From Leptolyngbya sp. (GTDB lineage: Bacteria; Cyanobacteriota; Cyanobacteriia; Phormidesmidales; Phormidesmidaceae), in assembly GCA_003249105.1 (NCBI GenBank), contig QBLT01000006.1, positions 1 through 52,168 on the forward strand: 52,168 bases of DNA, in the 5' to 3' direction. A program made the position numbers and the translations under genes. This document shows, piece by piece, positions 10,595-20,890 of this stretch (position 1 is the stretch's first letter; each line of letters opens with the position of its first letter). The notes beneath the pieces are model-generated. The model did no database searches, had not been told where the DNA came from, and was given only the letters and a program-made list of their open reading frames with translations.

Positions 10595-11614
10595 GTGAAC
10601 ATGCTCAGAGGGCCTGATGTGATCCGTTCCGCCACTTTGCCGATGCAAACTCCGTCGCTGCCGCACTTCGGAGACAACAACCGCCTCAAACTTTTTTCCG
10701 GCTCGGCCAACGTCGACTTAGCGCGCGAAGTGGCTCGCTACCTAGGGCTAGACCTTGGCCCTATGGTGCGTAAGCGCTTTGCCGATGGTGAGGTTTATAT
10801 TCAGATTCAAGAGTCGATTCGCGGCTGCGATGTCTACCTGATTCAGCCCACCTGCTATCCGGTGAATGATCACCTGATGGAGCTGCTGATCATGATCGAC
10901 GCCTGTAGACGGGCTTCGGCCCGGCAGATCACGGCGGTGATTCCCTACTATGGCTATGCCCGCGCCGATCGCAAAACGGCTGGGCGTGAGTCAATCACCG
11001 CCAAGCTGGTGGCCAACCTGATGACCAAGGCAGGGGCCAGCCGAGTTTTGGCGATCGATCTACACTCCGCCCAAATTCAGGGCTACTTCGATATTCCCTG
11101 CGATCATGTCTACGGCACTCCGGTGCTGATCGACTACATCTCCAGCAAAAAGCTGGAAGACCTGGTGGTGGTCTCCCCGGACGTGGGCGGGGTGGCCCGC
11201 GCTCGCGCCTTTGCCAAAAAGCTTAACGACGCTCCTCTAGCCATCATCGACAAGCGGCGTCAGGCCCACAACGTGGCAGAAGTGATGAATGTGGTGGGCG
11301 ACGTGCGCGGCAAAACCGCCGTGCTGGTGGACGATATGATCGACACAGCTGGCACCATCTGTGAGGGGGCTCGCCTGCTCAAAAAGGAGGGAGCTCGCCA
11401 GGTCTATGCCTGCGCTACCCATGCGGTGTTTTCTCCCCCGGCGGTGGAGCGCTTGTCGGCGGGTCTGTTTGAAGAAGTGATCGTCACCAACACGATCCCG
11501 ATGACGGCGACGCGGCAGTTTCCGCAGCTGACGGTGCTGTCGATGGCCAATCTGCTGGGTGAGGCCATCTGGCGCATCCACGAAGAAAGCTCCGTCAGCA
11601 GCATGTTTCGCTAG
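10595..11614 (+). CDS. prs: ribose-phosphate pyrophosphokinase
   Basis: Makes PRPP from ribose 5-phosphate and ATP, feeding nucleotide, histidine and tryptophan synthesis. The 339-residue product has the flexible-loop and ATP segments (RADRKTAGRESITAK), the DLHSAQIQGYFD region, SPDVGGVARA, and the PRPP-binding loop VDDMIDTAGT. The first 20 residues before LKLFSGSANVDLA are a variable extension; either GTG at 10595 or ATG at 10601 could start translation, and no strong ribosome site decides. A strong stem-loop follows. hisIE, which uses a PRPP-derived substrate, lies 3 kb away but not in an operon with it. Confidence 0.96.
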   Translation: MNMLRGPDVIRSATLPMQTPSLPHFGDNNRLKLFSGSANVDLAREVARYLGLDLGPMVRKRFADGEVYIQIQESIRGCDVYLIQPTCYPVNDHLMELLIMIDACRRASARQITAVIPYYGYARADRKTAGRESITAKLVANLMTKAGASRVLAIDLHSAQIQGYFDIPCDHVYGTPVLIDYISSKKLEDLVVVSPDVGGVARARAFAKKLNDAPLAIIDKRRQAHNVAEVMNVVGDVRGKTAVLVDDMIDTAGTICEGARLLKKEGARQVYACATHAVFSPPAVERLSAGLFEEVIVTNTIPMTATRQFPQLTVLSMANLLGEAIWRIHEESSVSSMFR

Positions 11615-11693
11615 CGGCTAAACTGAGCGATTCCGGAACAGATCGTTCTTGGGATACCTTAGGCTTTACGCTGCGCTAATCGCGGCTACAGGG

Positions 11694-11737
11694 CCCCAAT
11701 AAAGGGGATGCTCGATAGCATCCCCTTTTTATTGGGG
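11694..11737. terminator. bidirectional terminator between prs and DUF3531 gene
   Basis: A 12-bp perfect stem (11701-11712 with 11717-11728, loop CGAT) is extended by an outer 7-bp stem CCCCAAT/ATTGGGG with a two-base T bulge. A run of T residues follows the inner stem on the plus strand. It lies between convergent genes and can serve both. Confidence 0.88.
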
Positions 11738-11767
11738 ATTGGATACTGCCAAGGTTAGTGGGACGGG

Positions 11768-12220
11768 CTAGGCGTCTTCATCAACAAACTCGGGCTGTCC
11801 ACTGCCCGGGATCGGCCAGTCGGAGTTTTCGCCGCCGATGTAGCAGGTCTCAATGACCACGTACTCACGGCTGAACTGCTCCAGGGTGTTGATCAAAACG
11901 TCGATGGCCAGGGCATCACTGGTGCCTAGATCGAGCCAGCAGCGGGCCCAAAGCCCTTGATACTCGACTTCACCCATGTTGTGCATTACCGAGAGCATGC
12001 TGTTGTTCAGCTGCTCTTCGTTGTAGGGCAGATAGCTGATATCGAGGCCGGTATCTTGCACCTGAAGGTTTTCGGCGTTAAAGCCCCCCAGCTTGCCTAA
12101 AAAGAACCACGACGAAAAGACTTCGTCGATGTACTGCTGCTCCATGGTGGAGGGCACGGTTTCAAATTTGAGCCAGATCCAAAGGTTAAAGAAGTCGCAC
12201 TCGCGAAATTCGACCCGCAT
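11768..12220 (-). CDS. DUF3531 family protein
   Basis: A 150-residue acidic soluble protein of the DUF3531 family, which I recognise from cyanobacteria and plant plastids; function unknown. It begins MRVEFRECDFFNLWIWL and ends in a DEDA tail. I preferred this ATG over an in-frame start 45 residues upstream, because that extension overlaps the end of the TPR gene and looks non-coding. It starts 58 bases after the stop of the TPR gene on the same strand and may be cotranscribed. Confidence 0.82.
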   Translation of the reverse strand: MRVEFRECDFFNLWIWLKFETVPSTMEQQYIDEVFSSWFFLGKLGGFNAENLQVQDTGLDISYLPYNEEQLNNSMLSVMHNMGEVEYQGLWARCWLDLGTSDALAIDVLINTLEQFSREYVVIETCYIGGENSDWPIPGSGQPEFVDEDA

Positions 12221-12278
12221 AGTAAAGCCCCATACTGCATTCCTCAGCATAGGGCTTAACTTACCTGAACTGGTGGGG

Positions 12279-13214
12279 CTAGGGTTCGGGATTTTGCGAT
12301 CGCTCGAAGCAGACCTCCCCAGCGGTGCCCTCAGCCTGACAGGCTTCAAAGGCAATTTGCTGCACCGTTGAGGCGGGCAGTTGATCGGCGTAGGTCAATG
12401 CCGACTCGTAAAGGGGCAAACTGGCGTCATACTTCTGCTGAAGAAAGAGAATCTGAGCCTTGAGATAAATTAAATCAGGGTTGTTGGGAGCGGCGGTTAG
12501 CGCTTTGTCAACCTCAGCTAGAGCTTCGTCATAGCGGCCTAGGTCACGCATGCCCAGGGCAATACCTCGGTGGGCCAGATAGGCTGGGCTGCCATTTTGC
12601 AGGCGGGCGATCGCCTGATCAGGGTTGGCAAAGGGCAGGTTGACCGCCAGCAGCAAATCCATAAAGCCTTTGAGCAGGCTGAGCTCTGGATCGTTGGCAT
12701 CGATGCGCTCTGCGGCCCCTAGTTCGCTAAAGACCCGCTGCAGCAGCCGCAGGGCCGAGGGCGTCCCGCGAGCGATCCCCTGGGTTTGCAACACATGGGC
12801 ACCTTCCATAAAAATGCCCACGGCGGTGTAGAGGTGGCCTCGCAGGGGGTCTGTTTCTTTGAGGGCGGTGGCGGTTTGCTGGGTAAGGCGGGCCTGTTCA
12901 GCTAACTTGTCTAAATCTTTGTTGAGGTAGCCCAGCGCTGCGGCAATGGCGTAGTTCATTGGCTCATCGGGCTCGGCGGCGATCGCCTGCCCAACCAGCG
13001 ACTGAGCTTCGGTGTAGTTGCCCTCATAAAAGAGGGCATTAAAGACGGCTTCAGTCTTGTCGCCAATCTCGTGGGGATCGTTGGGGCGAAATGGATCCCC
13101 AGCGCGGGCCGACAGGGAGGCAAGCACCAAAAAAGCTGTGGTGAGAGCACCGGCAGATAGCGCTTTAAGGCGTGAACCAAATTGAGGTGGAGCAAGGCGA
13201 GCGTAAAAAACCAT
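12279..13214 (-). CDS. secreted TPR-repeat protein
   Basis: A 311-residue protein with an N-terminal signal sequence (hydrophobic stretch about residues 20-36, Ala-x-Ala-type site near SARAG) and a helical body. Tetratricopeptide-like units are clearest at about residues 205-275 (AYLAHRGIALGMRDLGRYDE and the next repeat). TPR domains bind partner proteins; the partner is unknown. Predicted location is periplasm or lumen. The C-terminus has two cysteines (FEACQAEG and GEVCFE) that could form a disulphide. It resembles uncharacterised cyanobacterial periplasmic proteins. Confidence 0.8.
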   Translation of the reverse strand: MVFYARLAPPQFGSRLKALSAGALTTAFLVLASLSARAGDPFRPNDPHEIGDKTEAVFNALFYEGNYTEAQSLVGQAIAAEPDEPMNYAIAAALGYLNKDLDKLAEQARLTQQTATALKETDPLRGHLYTAVGIFMEGAHVLQTQGIARGTPSALRLLQRVFSELGAAERIDANDPELSLLKGFMDLLLAVNLPFANPDQAIARLQNGSPAYLAHRGIALGMRDLGRYDEALAEVDKALTAAPNNPDLIYLKAQILFLQQKYDASLPLYESALTYADQLPASTVQQIAFEACQAEGTAGEVCFERSQNPEP

Positions 13215-13513
13215 GAATGAGTTACCCCTTACGACCTAAACATCAGAATGGGACAGTGTGACTTGGAGGGAGAGATGCCTGCTCGATAGCCATCGTGATA
13301 GCTGATGGCCCAATTGTGGCGAATTCCTTGGGGGTTTGCGGCAGTAATGTTACAGAAGCTACACTGGCCCAGCCCTGGTCAAACCGGCCCAGGCTTCTAA
13401 CCAAGGGCAACCCCATAGGGCACACTGGAGAAGGTATCGAATCTTGGCCCCAACGACTGTGCCGGTTGACCTAGAATCTGGGTACCTTGTCTGTTGTTTT
13501 ACGTACGGCTGGA

Positions 13514-14170
13514 ATGCTCTATCTTCGCCAACTGACCTATCACCCCCCAGCCAGCCCCAGGGCTATTTTGCAGGATATTTCCCTGGAGTTAGCGCCTCAG
13601 CAGCTAGGGTTGATTTATGGGCCAAGTGGATCAGGCAAGAGCACCCTTTTAGAGCTAATGGCGGGGTTTGCCCAGCCTACCCAAGGTGTCATTCAGTGGC
13701 GGCAGCAAGACCTCGACCCGGAGTCGCTGCGGCAGCTGGCGGGGCTGGTGTTTCAGTTTCCTGAGCGCCACTTTTGCGGGCACAGCCTGCTGGAAGAATT
13801 GCGCCTGGGTCATCCAGAAATGGCCCGCGACCAGATTGAGCAAGCGTTGCTGGCTGTAGGGCTAGACCAGCTTCCTCTTAAGGCCGCGCCCCACGCCCTT
13901 AGCGGTGGCCAGCAGCGACGCTTAGCTCTAGCGGTACAGCTCATTCGCAAGCCCTATCTGCTGCTGCTAGATGAACCCACCGCCGGCTTAGACTGGTCGA
14001 TGCGCCAGCAAATTATTGCGCTACTCAAGCAGCTTAAGCAAAACTGGACGCTGCTGGTAGTGTCTCACGACGCTGACGAGCTGGCCCATCTGGCCGATCG
14101 CTGCTGGCACCTCGACCATGGCCGCCTGGCTCCGGTGCCGACGACAACCCTTTCGACCACCGCCGGATAG
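13514..14170 (+). CDS. ABC transporter ATP-binding protein (EcfA/CbiO-like)
   Basis: A 218-residue ATPase subunit with Walker A GPSGSGKST, Q-loop in VFQFPERHF, signature LSGGQQRR, Walker B LLLLDEPTAGLD and switch His in VVSHDADE. The FPERHFCG stretch after the Q-loop resembles CbiO/EcfA ATPases of vitamin and metal importers. No membrane or binding subunit is adjacent, so the substrate is open. I used ATG at 13514; a TTG at 13487 adds nine residues. It runs 15 bases ahead of rsmG and is very likely cotranscribed. Confidence 0.88.
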   Translation: MLYLRQLTYHPPASPRAILQDISLELAPQQLGLIYGPSGSGKSTLLELMAGFAQPTQGVIQWRQQDLDPESLRQLAGLVFQFPERHFCGHSLLEELRLGHPEMARDQIEQALLAVGLDQLPLKAAPHALSGGQQRRLALAVQLIRKPYLLLLDEPTAGLDWSMRQQIIALLKQLKQNWTLLVVSHDADELAHLADRCWHLDHGRLAPVPTTTLSTTAG

Positions 14171-14185
14171 GCAATTTAGGATTTT

Positions 14186-14920
14186 ATGGACATGTTACCT
14201 TCCCCCAGCGATCGCTGGCAGAGCACGCTGCACTGGCAGCCCAGCGATCGCCAGCAGCAGAGCTTTCAGCTGCTCTACGACGCTATTTTGGCGGCTAATC
14301 AGCAGGTCAACCTGACCCGGATTACGACCGCTGAGGATTTTTGGGAAAAGCACCTGTGGGACTCACTCCAGGGGGTAGCCCCCTGGCTGGTCGAAGGGAA
14401 CAGCGCCGCCGCACTCAAGGTGGTGGATATTGGCACCGGCGGCGGCTTCCCTGGCCTGCCAGTGGCGCTGGTGTTTCCCCACTGGGCGATCGCCCTACTC
14501 GACGCCACCCGCAAAAAACTTGTCGCCCTCGAAACCGTCTGCGACACCCTGGGGATCACCAACGTCAGCTTTTTGCCCCAGCGGGCCGAGCAGGTGGCCC
14601 ACCAGCCCGTTCACCGCGAAGCCTACGACCTGGCGCTGCTACGGGCGGTTGGCCCCGTCAACACCTGCGCCGAGTATGCCCTGCCTCTGCTGAACCTAGG
14701 TGGCCAAGCCATCCTCTACAGAGGCCAGTGGTCGGCAGAAGAAGAGGCTGGTTTGACGGCCATCCTGCCACGCCTGGGCGGCAAGCTGCTGGAGGTGCGA
14801 TCGCAGACCACGCCCCTCACCCAGGGAGTTCGCCACAACGTTGTGCTGACCAAAGTAGAGCGCACGCCCGATAGGTTTCCGCGTCTGCCGGGGATACCGT
14901 CGAAGACGCCGCTGGCGTAG
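14186..14920 (+). CDS. rsmG: 16S rRNA (guanine(527)-N7)-methyltransferase
   Basis: Methylates G527 of 16S rRNA using S-adenosylmethionine. The 244-residue protein carries the glycine-rich SAM motif VDIGTGGGFPGLP (about residues 77-89), the N-terminal helical QQVNLTRI segment and the LLRAVGP motif typical of RsmG/GidB. The C-terminal ~20 residues after HNVVLTKVE are a variable tail. It follows the ABC ATPase with a 15-base gap. Confidence 0.95.
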   Translation: MDMLPSPSDRWQSTLHWQPSDRQQQSFQLLYDAILAANQQVNLTRITTAEDFWEKHLWDSLQGVAPWLVEGNSAAALKVVDIGTGGGFPGLPVALVFPHWAIALLDATRKKLVALETVCDTLGITNVSFLPQRAEQVAHQPVHREAYDLALLRAVGPVNTCAEYALPLLNLGGQAILYRGQWSAEEEAGLTAILPRLGGKLLEVRSQTTPLTQGVRHNVVLTKVERTPDRFPRLPGIPSKTPLA

Positions 14921-14935
14921 GGGGAGTAGGGGATT

Positions 14936-14989
14936 CCATCACCCCCTTACTCCATCACCCCCTCACTCCCTACCCATCACCCCCTCACC
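14936..14989. repeat. three copies of a 16-base CCATCACCCCCTYACT repeat
   Basis: Copies lie at 14936-14951, 14952-14967 and 14974-14989, the last separated by CCCTAC. The array fills the gap between convergent rsmG and hisIE, and its last copy covers the hisIE stop codon. It may have expanded by slippage; no dyad symmetry for a terminator is present. Confidence 0.8.
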
Positions 14990-15635
14990 GCCGCCGCTCC
15001 TGAAGCTTGCGGTACACGTCCTTAATATCAACCCCATGGTGGGCCAGGGCAACTAGGGTGTGATACATCAGGTCAGCCGCTTCTCCGGCGATCGCATCGG
15101 CATCATCATCCTTGCAGGCCATCACCACTTCGGCGGCTTCTTCGCCAATTTTTTTGAGAATTTTGTTGTCGCCGCCCGCTAGCAGTTTGCAGGTGTAGGA
15201 GTCGGGGTTGGGGTGGTCGCGGCGATCGCAGATTACCTTAAACACCTGAGACAGCGTATCGGCAGGGGGCGCGACTTTGTGGTCGTCTACCTGGTGAAAG
15301 CAGCTGCGCTCGCCGGTGTGGCAGGCGATGTCGCCCAGTTGTTCCACCGTGACCAGCAGGGCATCGCTGTCGCAGTCGTAGCGGATGGCCTTGACCCGCT
15401 GCACGTGGCCGGAGGTCGCCCCCTTGTGCCAAAACTCCTGGCGCGATCGGCTCCAAAACCAGGTTTCGCCGCTGTCTAGGGTGCGCTGGAGCGATTCGGC
15501 GTTCATCCAGGCCATCATCAGCACGGTGCCGTCGAGGTGGTCTTGCACAATGGCAGGTACCAGCCCCTGGTCGTTGTAGCAAATGCGATCGACGGGCACA
15601 GCGGCGGTAAAGGGCGAAGACGGAGAAGTGACCAT
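14985..15635 (-). CDS. hisIE: bifunctional phosphoribosyl-AMP cyclohydrolase/phosphoribosyl-ATP pyrophosphatase
   Basis: Catalyses steps two and three of histidine biosynthesis. The N-terminal HisI domain (about residues 15-120) shows the metal-binding segments DCDSDALL and CHTGERSCF; the C-terminal HisE domain (about 125-215) shows [13 protein letters not shown] and the EAADLMYH helix of the MazG-like fold. At 216 residues it is a full-length fusion. Other his genes are not adjacent. The stop codon lies inside a short tandem repeat. Confidence 0.96.
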   Translation of the reverse strand: MVTSPSSPFTAAVPVDRICYNDQGLVPAIVQDHLDGTVLMMAWMNAESLQRTLDSGETWFWSRSRQEFWHKGATSGHVQRVKAIRYDCDSDALLVTVEQLGDIACHTGERSCFHQVDDHKVAPPADTLSQVFKVICDRRDHPNPDSYTCKLLAGGDNKILKKIGEEAAEVVMACKDDDADAIAGEAADLMYHTLVALAHHGVDIKDVYRKLQERRR

Positions 15636-15931
15636 GGTACGGGCGGCAAAACATCCTTACCCACTCTAGTATTTCTTTGCCTTCGCCCCGCTTCCGTACT
15701 CCAGAAAGGGCAAGTTACTGCGCCTTCCTTCAGCAGCCGCTCTCATAAACGCCCAACCTGAGGCAAAAGGCGGATTCGGCCAATTTGCTACCAACTTTTC
15801 TGCCAACAAAAGTTAACATAGTAGTTAACAAACCTTCAGCTAAGTCCAGTCTGGCCATCTGCCCTGCTCAGGGGCGCTTTGCCCACGGGCTTGGCTCTTT
15901 CGACCACTATTTGCAGACGCAGGAGAGCTTC

Positions 15932-16351
15932 ATGACTGGATTTATTCGCGGGCTGTTTGGCGGCAAAGCTAAGAACCCTGGGGAAGCCGATCGCCCCGTG
16001 CGAAAGCAGCCCCCCGCTCAGCAGCCCACCATTAAGCAGGTGGGGGGAGCTTATTTTCTGAGCGAAGACGACGCCAAGAGCTACGGCAATATCGAGTACA
16101 TGCGCTCATCTAAAACCGTGCGGCGCACCTTTGCCAAAAAACGGGGCGAAACCGGAGAAAAAGAGAGTATTCGGCAGATTTCGGCTCTAGAGGCCAAGCG
16201 ACTGCAAGAGCAGGGCCTTTCGATAGAAAAGTTGGCTCCTTCTGAGGTTACTATTCAACCCGCCGTCAAGAAAGATGCCAGCGCCGAGCGCCGCAAGGTC
16301 GATACCAACCTCGACATGTTCCGCAAAATGGCGAAAGACATCAAGAAGTAG
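15932..16351 (+). CDS. small basic cyanobacterial protein of unknown function
   Basis: A 139-residue, lysine- and arginine-rich soluble protein, unrecognised beyond general similarity to cyanobacterial hypotheticals. It begins MTGFIRGLFGGKAK, has a proline/glutamine linker around residues 28-38, then FLSEDDAKSYGNIEYMRSS and a charged helix ending MFRKMAKDIKK. AGGAG about six bases before ATG 15932 decides the start; a 49-residue upstream extension is not convincing. A good terminator follows. The basic character might suggest nucleic-acid or membrane-surface binding, but that is speculation. Confidence 0.75.
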   Translation: MTGFIRGLFGGKAKNPGEADRPVRKQPPAQQPTIKQVGGAYFLSEDDAKSYGNIEYMRSSKTVRRTFAKKRGETGEKESIRQISALEAKRLQEQGLSIEKLAPSEVTIQPAVKKDASAERRKVDTNLDMFRKMAKDIKK

Positions 16352-16396
16352 TCAGTGTTATCTCATGGGGCCACAGCCCCGCCAATGAATCAACCG

Positions 16397-16423
16397 GGAC
16401 GTGGCTCAGCCGCGTCCTTTTTT
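16397..16423 (+). terminator. rho-independent terminator
   Basis: A 9-bp stem GGACGTGGC/GCCGCGTCC with one G-T pair and a three-base loop is followed by six T residues. It ends the small basic protein gene and isolates it from the ABC-F gene. Confidence 0.88.
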
Positions 16424-16566
16424 GTGAAAGCCGGGCTGAAGTCTTTTTCTCTCAGGGATGAATTAGCCAGATAGCGCAAAAGTAGACAACAGGGGGCCAT
16501 TTTTCGTTACCTTTGGTAAAGATTCGTTTACTCCCTGTCCGACCAAATCCGCCTTTGGAGCCACCC

Positions 16567-18276
<1,710 letters not shown>

Positions 18277-18295
18277 TGCAGATGTAGAGTAATAT

Positions 18296-18417
18296 GCAAT
18301 TTATAAAAAATCTTTCTTAAATTGCACCTTAACCTGGTCATATGCTTGTAAAGCGCATTTAGGCTGGGTCTAGAGTACAGCTCCTAGCTTTTCACGCTGC
18401 GAGTATGCCTTCGCAGC
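18296..18417 (+). other. two stem-loops between ABC-F gene and gpmI
   Basis: An AT-rich 8-bp pairing GCAATTTA/TAAATTGC spans 18296-18325, and a tighter 7-bp hairpin GCTGCGA/TCGCAGC with an 8-base loop spans 18396-18417. Neither has a T run, so termination is doubtful; they may be 3' mRNA structure of the ABC-F gene or leader structure of gpmI. Confidence 0.4.
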
Positions 18418-18564
18418 ACCAAGCTAACCGTATTTACCCGGCGCGATCGCTTGAAGCGCCATATTGAATGACCACGCCAGCGCCGTCCCAGCTCAGACTG
18501 GGGCCGATTTTCTAAATAGTATGATTGCTGAGACGTTAGTCCAACTCCCAAGGATTCTTTACCT

Positions 18565-20163
18565 ATGAGTCAAGCGTCAGTCCCGCCGATGGTTTTAATC
18601 ATTCTCGACGGCTGGGGATATCGGGAAAACACCGACGGCAACGCTGTCGCTGCCGCAAAAACTCCGGTTATGGACAGTCTGTGGGCCGCTTATCCCCGCA
18701 CCCTGATTCGCACCTCAGGCAAGGATGTGGGGCTGCCCGACGGTCAGATGGGTAACTCTGAAGTTGGGCACCTCAACATTGGGGCAGGGCGCATTGTGCC
18801 TCAAGAGCTGGTGCGGATTTCTGATGCCGTAGAAGACGGCACTCTGCAAGAAAACGAGGCTTTGCTAGAGGTTTGCCAGGCGGTGCGCTACCGCAACAGC
18901 AAGCTGCACCTGGTAGGGCTGTGCTCTGAGGGCGGTGTGCACTCCCACCTCTCCCATCTATTTGGCCTGCTGGAGATGGCCAAGGCCCAAGACATTGATG
19001 AAGTTTGCATTCATGTCATTACCGACGGTCGTGACACCAAGCCCACCGAAGGCCAGGTGGCGGTACAAAAAATTCAGGACTACGTTGACCAGCTAGGACT
19101 GGGTCGCCTGGTGACCCTCAGCGGCCGCTACTACGCCATGGATCGCGACAACCGCTGGGATCGCGTCGAAAAGGCCTACCGGGTGATGACCGACCCTGGC
19201 GAGGGCAGCGGCAAAACCGCCATGGAAGCCCTGCTGGAATCCTATGACCAGGAGATCAACGATGAGTTTGTAGAGCCGGTGCGACTGGCTCCTGGGGCGA
19301 TCGCACCGGACGACGGCGTGATCTTCTTTAACTTCCGCCCCGATCGCGCGCGTCAGCTGACCCAGGCCCTGGTTGATCCCAACTTTAAGGGCTTTGAGCG
19401 GGATATGGTGACCCCCCTTAGCTTTGTCACCATGACCCAGTACGACCCAGAGATGCCGGTGAAAGTAGCCTTTCAGCCCCAAAACCTGAGCAATATTTTG
19501 GGTGAAGTGGTGGCCAACCATGGGCTCAAGCAGTTTCGCACCGCCGAAACCGAAAAGTACGCCCACGTCACCTATTTCTTTAACGGCGGCCTCGAAGAAC
19601 CCTTGGAAGGCGAAGACCGGGAGCTAGTGTCTAGCCCCATGGTTGCGACCTACGATAAAGCTCCGGCCATGTCGGCAGAGGCGGTGACTAATACCGCCCT
19701 AGCTGCCATCAAAAAAGGAATTTATTCGCTGGTGGTGATCAACTACGCCAACCCCGACATGGTGGGCCACACCGGCAAGATGGAGTCCACGATCACGGCG
19801 CTCCAGGCCGTTGACCACGAACTAGGCCGATTAATTGACGGCATTGGCAAGGCTGGCGGCACCGCCATCATCATTGCCGACCACGGCAACGCCGAGCTGA
19901 TGTGGGACGAAAACCATAAGCCCTGGACAGCTCACACCACCAACCCGGTGCCGTTTATTTTGGTTGAGGGTGAAAAGCTCAAGGTGCCCGCCTACGGTGG
20001 CGACGTCAACCTGCGTGAGGACGGGCGGCTGTCTGACATTGCCCCCACTATTCTGCAAATTTTGGGTCTGCCCCAGCCCCAGGAGATGACCGGGCGCTCA
20101 ATGTTTCTGCCCGCCGATGTAGAAATTCGCCACAACCGCACTCCGGTGAAGCTATCCCTATAG
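18565..20163 (+). CDS. gpmI: 2,3-bisphosphoglycerate-independent phosphoglycerate mutase
   Basis: Interconverts 3- and 2-phosphoglycerate in glycolysis and at the exit from carbon fixation. The 532-residue length fits the family. Metal-site and active-site motifs are visible: VLIILDGWG at the N-terminus, GNSEVGH with the phosphorylated serine (about residue 62), CIHVITDGRDT, FNFRPDRARQ, and C-terminal IADHGNAE. The enzyme uses two manganese ions. AAGGA stands about ten bases before the ATG. It is followed 159 bases later by secG on the same strand. Confidence 0.97.
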   Translation: MSQASVPPMVLIILDGWGYRENTDGNAVAAAKTPVMDSLWAAYPRTLIRTSGKDVGLPDGQMGNSEVGHLNIGAGRIVPQELVRISDAVEDGTLQENEALLEVCQAVRYRNSKLHLVGLCSEGGVHSHLSHLFGLLEMAKAQDIDEVCIHVITDGRDTKPTEGQVAVQKIQDYVDQLGLGRLVTLSGRYYAMDRDNRWDRVEKAYRVMTDPGEGSGKTAMEALLESYDQEINDEFVEPVRLAPGAIAPDDGVIFFNFRPDRARQLTQALVDPNFKGFERDMVTPLSFVTMTQYDPEMPVKVAFQPQNLSNILGEVVANHGLKQFRTAETEKYAHVTYFFNGGLEEPLEGEDRELVSSPMVATYDKAPAMSAEAVTNTALAAIKKGIYSLVVINYANPDMVGHTGKMESTITALQAVDHELGRLIDGIGKAGGTAIIIADHGNAELMWDENHKPWTAHTTNPVPFILVEGEKLKVPAYGGDVNLREDGRLSDIAPTILQILGLPQPQEMTGRSMFLPADVEIRHNRTPVKLSL

Positions 20164-20322
20164 GCTATTCCGCAACGATGCTGGAATAGGCCCAAAGGCT
20201 TGGGGTATAGTGAAGTTTGGGCCTGGTTATGCCAAGCAGCAACTGCGATGCGAAAATTGATCCACCAGGGAATTGCCCGCTTCCCCACCTCGTTACTTTG
20301 TGCAGGTTAGTCTAGGAACGCG

Positions 20323-20577
20323 ATGATAGTTATCACGATTTTGAAGGTTATTTGGATGGTCTCTGCCGTGGGCCTGACGGCCCTGGTGCTGCTCCACAGC
20401 CCTAAGGGTGATGGTTTGGGCGGCCTAGGTGGCCAAGCCCAGCTATTTACCAGCACTAAAAGCGCTGAAACCACTCTCAACCGCGTCACCTGGACATTGA
20501 CCGTATTGTTTATGGGTCTGACGGTAGTGCTAAGTGCGGGCTGGCTCGATGTGGCCGCCGCTCCCGCCGCTCTCTAA
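20323..20577 (+). CDS. secG: preprotein translocase subunit SecG
   Basis: Small accessory subunit of the SecYEG channel. The 84-residue protein has two membrane helices (about residues 4-24 and 52-74) joined by the conserved loop with HSPKGDGLGGLGG and the FTSTKSAETTLNRVTW segment that identifies SecG. An AGGA ribosome site lies before ATG 20323. Its position after gpmI is, from memory, common in cyanobacteria. Confidence 0.95.
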   Translation: MIVITILKVIWMVSAVGLTALVLLHSPKGDGLGGLGGQAQLFTSTKSAETTLNRVTWTLTVLFMGLTVVLSAGWLDVAAAPAAL

Positions 20578-20890
20578 ACGTTGAATTGCCGGCTTAAAGA
20601 GGAATCCTTAGCCTGCGCTCGATTGAATACCCATGATTTACGGACGGGCATAGTAGGGGTAAATGTTGTCTGATCTACGCAATCGAGGGGCCTAGGGAGA
20701 TTTCTAGAAAAGAAGATCCCCGCTTTATTGGGCAACTGTAGCCACTGTAGGGTGGGCACTGCCAACCATTAGGGAGAAAGTTTTCCAGAAGTCGCCTAGA
20801 AACTAGCGATTTCATTGACGCCCAAAGAATAAACCAAAGCCTTCAACTCAGCTGAGTTGGAGGCTTTGTCGTAAAGGGTGTTCGCGGGGA
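20578..20890. other. intergenic region after secG
   Basis: This 313-base gap between convergent genes has no ORF with coding character. Its one clear element is the long hairpin at 20835-20868, listed separately. Confidence 0.5.
20835..20868. terminator. 17-bp palindrome, probable terminator
   Basis: The 34-base segment CAAAGCC...GGCTTTG is self-complementary apart from one G-T type position, with an AGCT centre. It sits at the 3' ends of convergent secG and the secreted protein gene. On the minus strand a T-rich stretch (TTGGTTTATTCTTT) follows, so it more likely serves that gene, which ends 23 bases away. Confidence 0.6.

Noticed and set aside
13514..14170. Cobalt transporter subunit call for the ABC ATPase
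   Set aside because: Motifs resemble CbiO/EcfA, but no membrane or substrate-binding subunit is adjacent, so a metal or vitamin substrate cannot be assigned.
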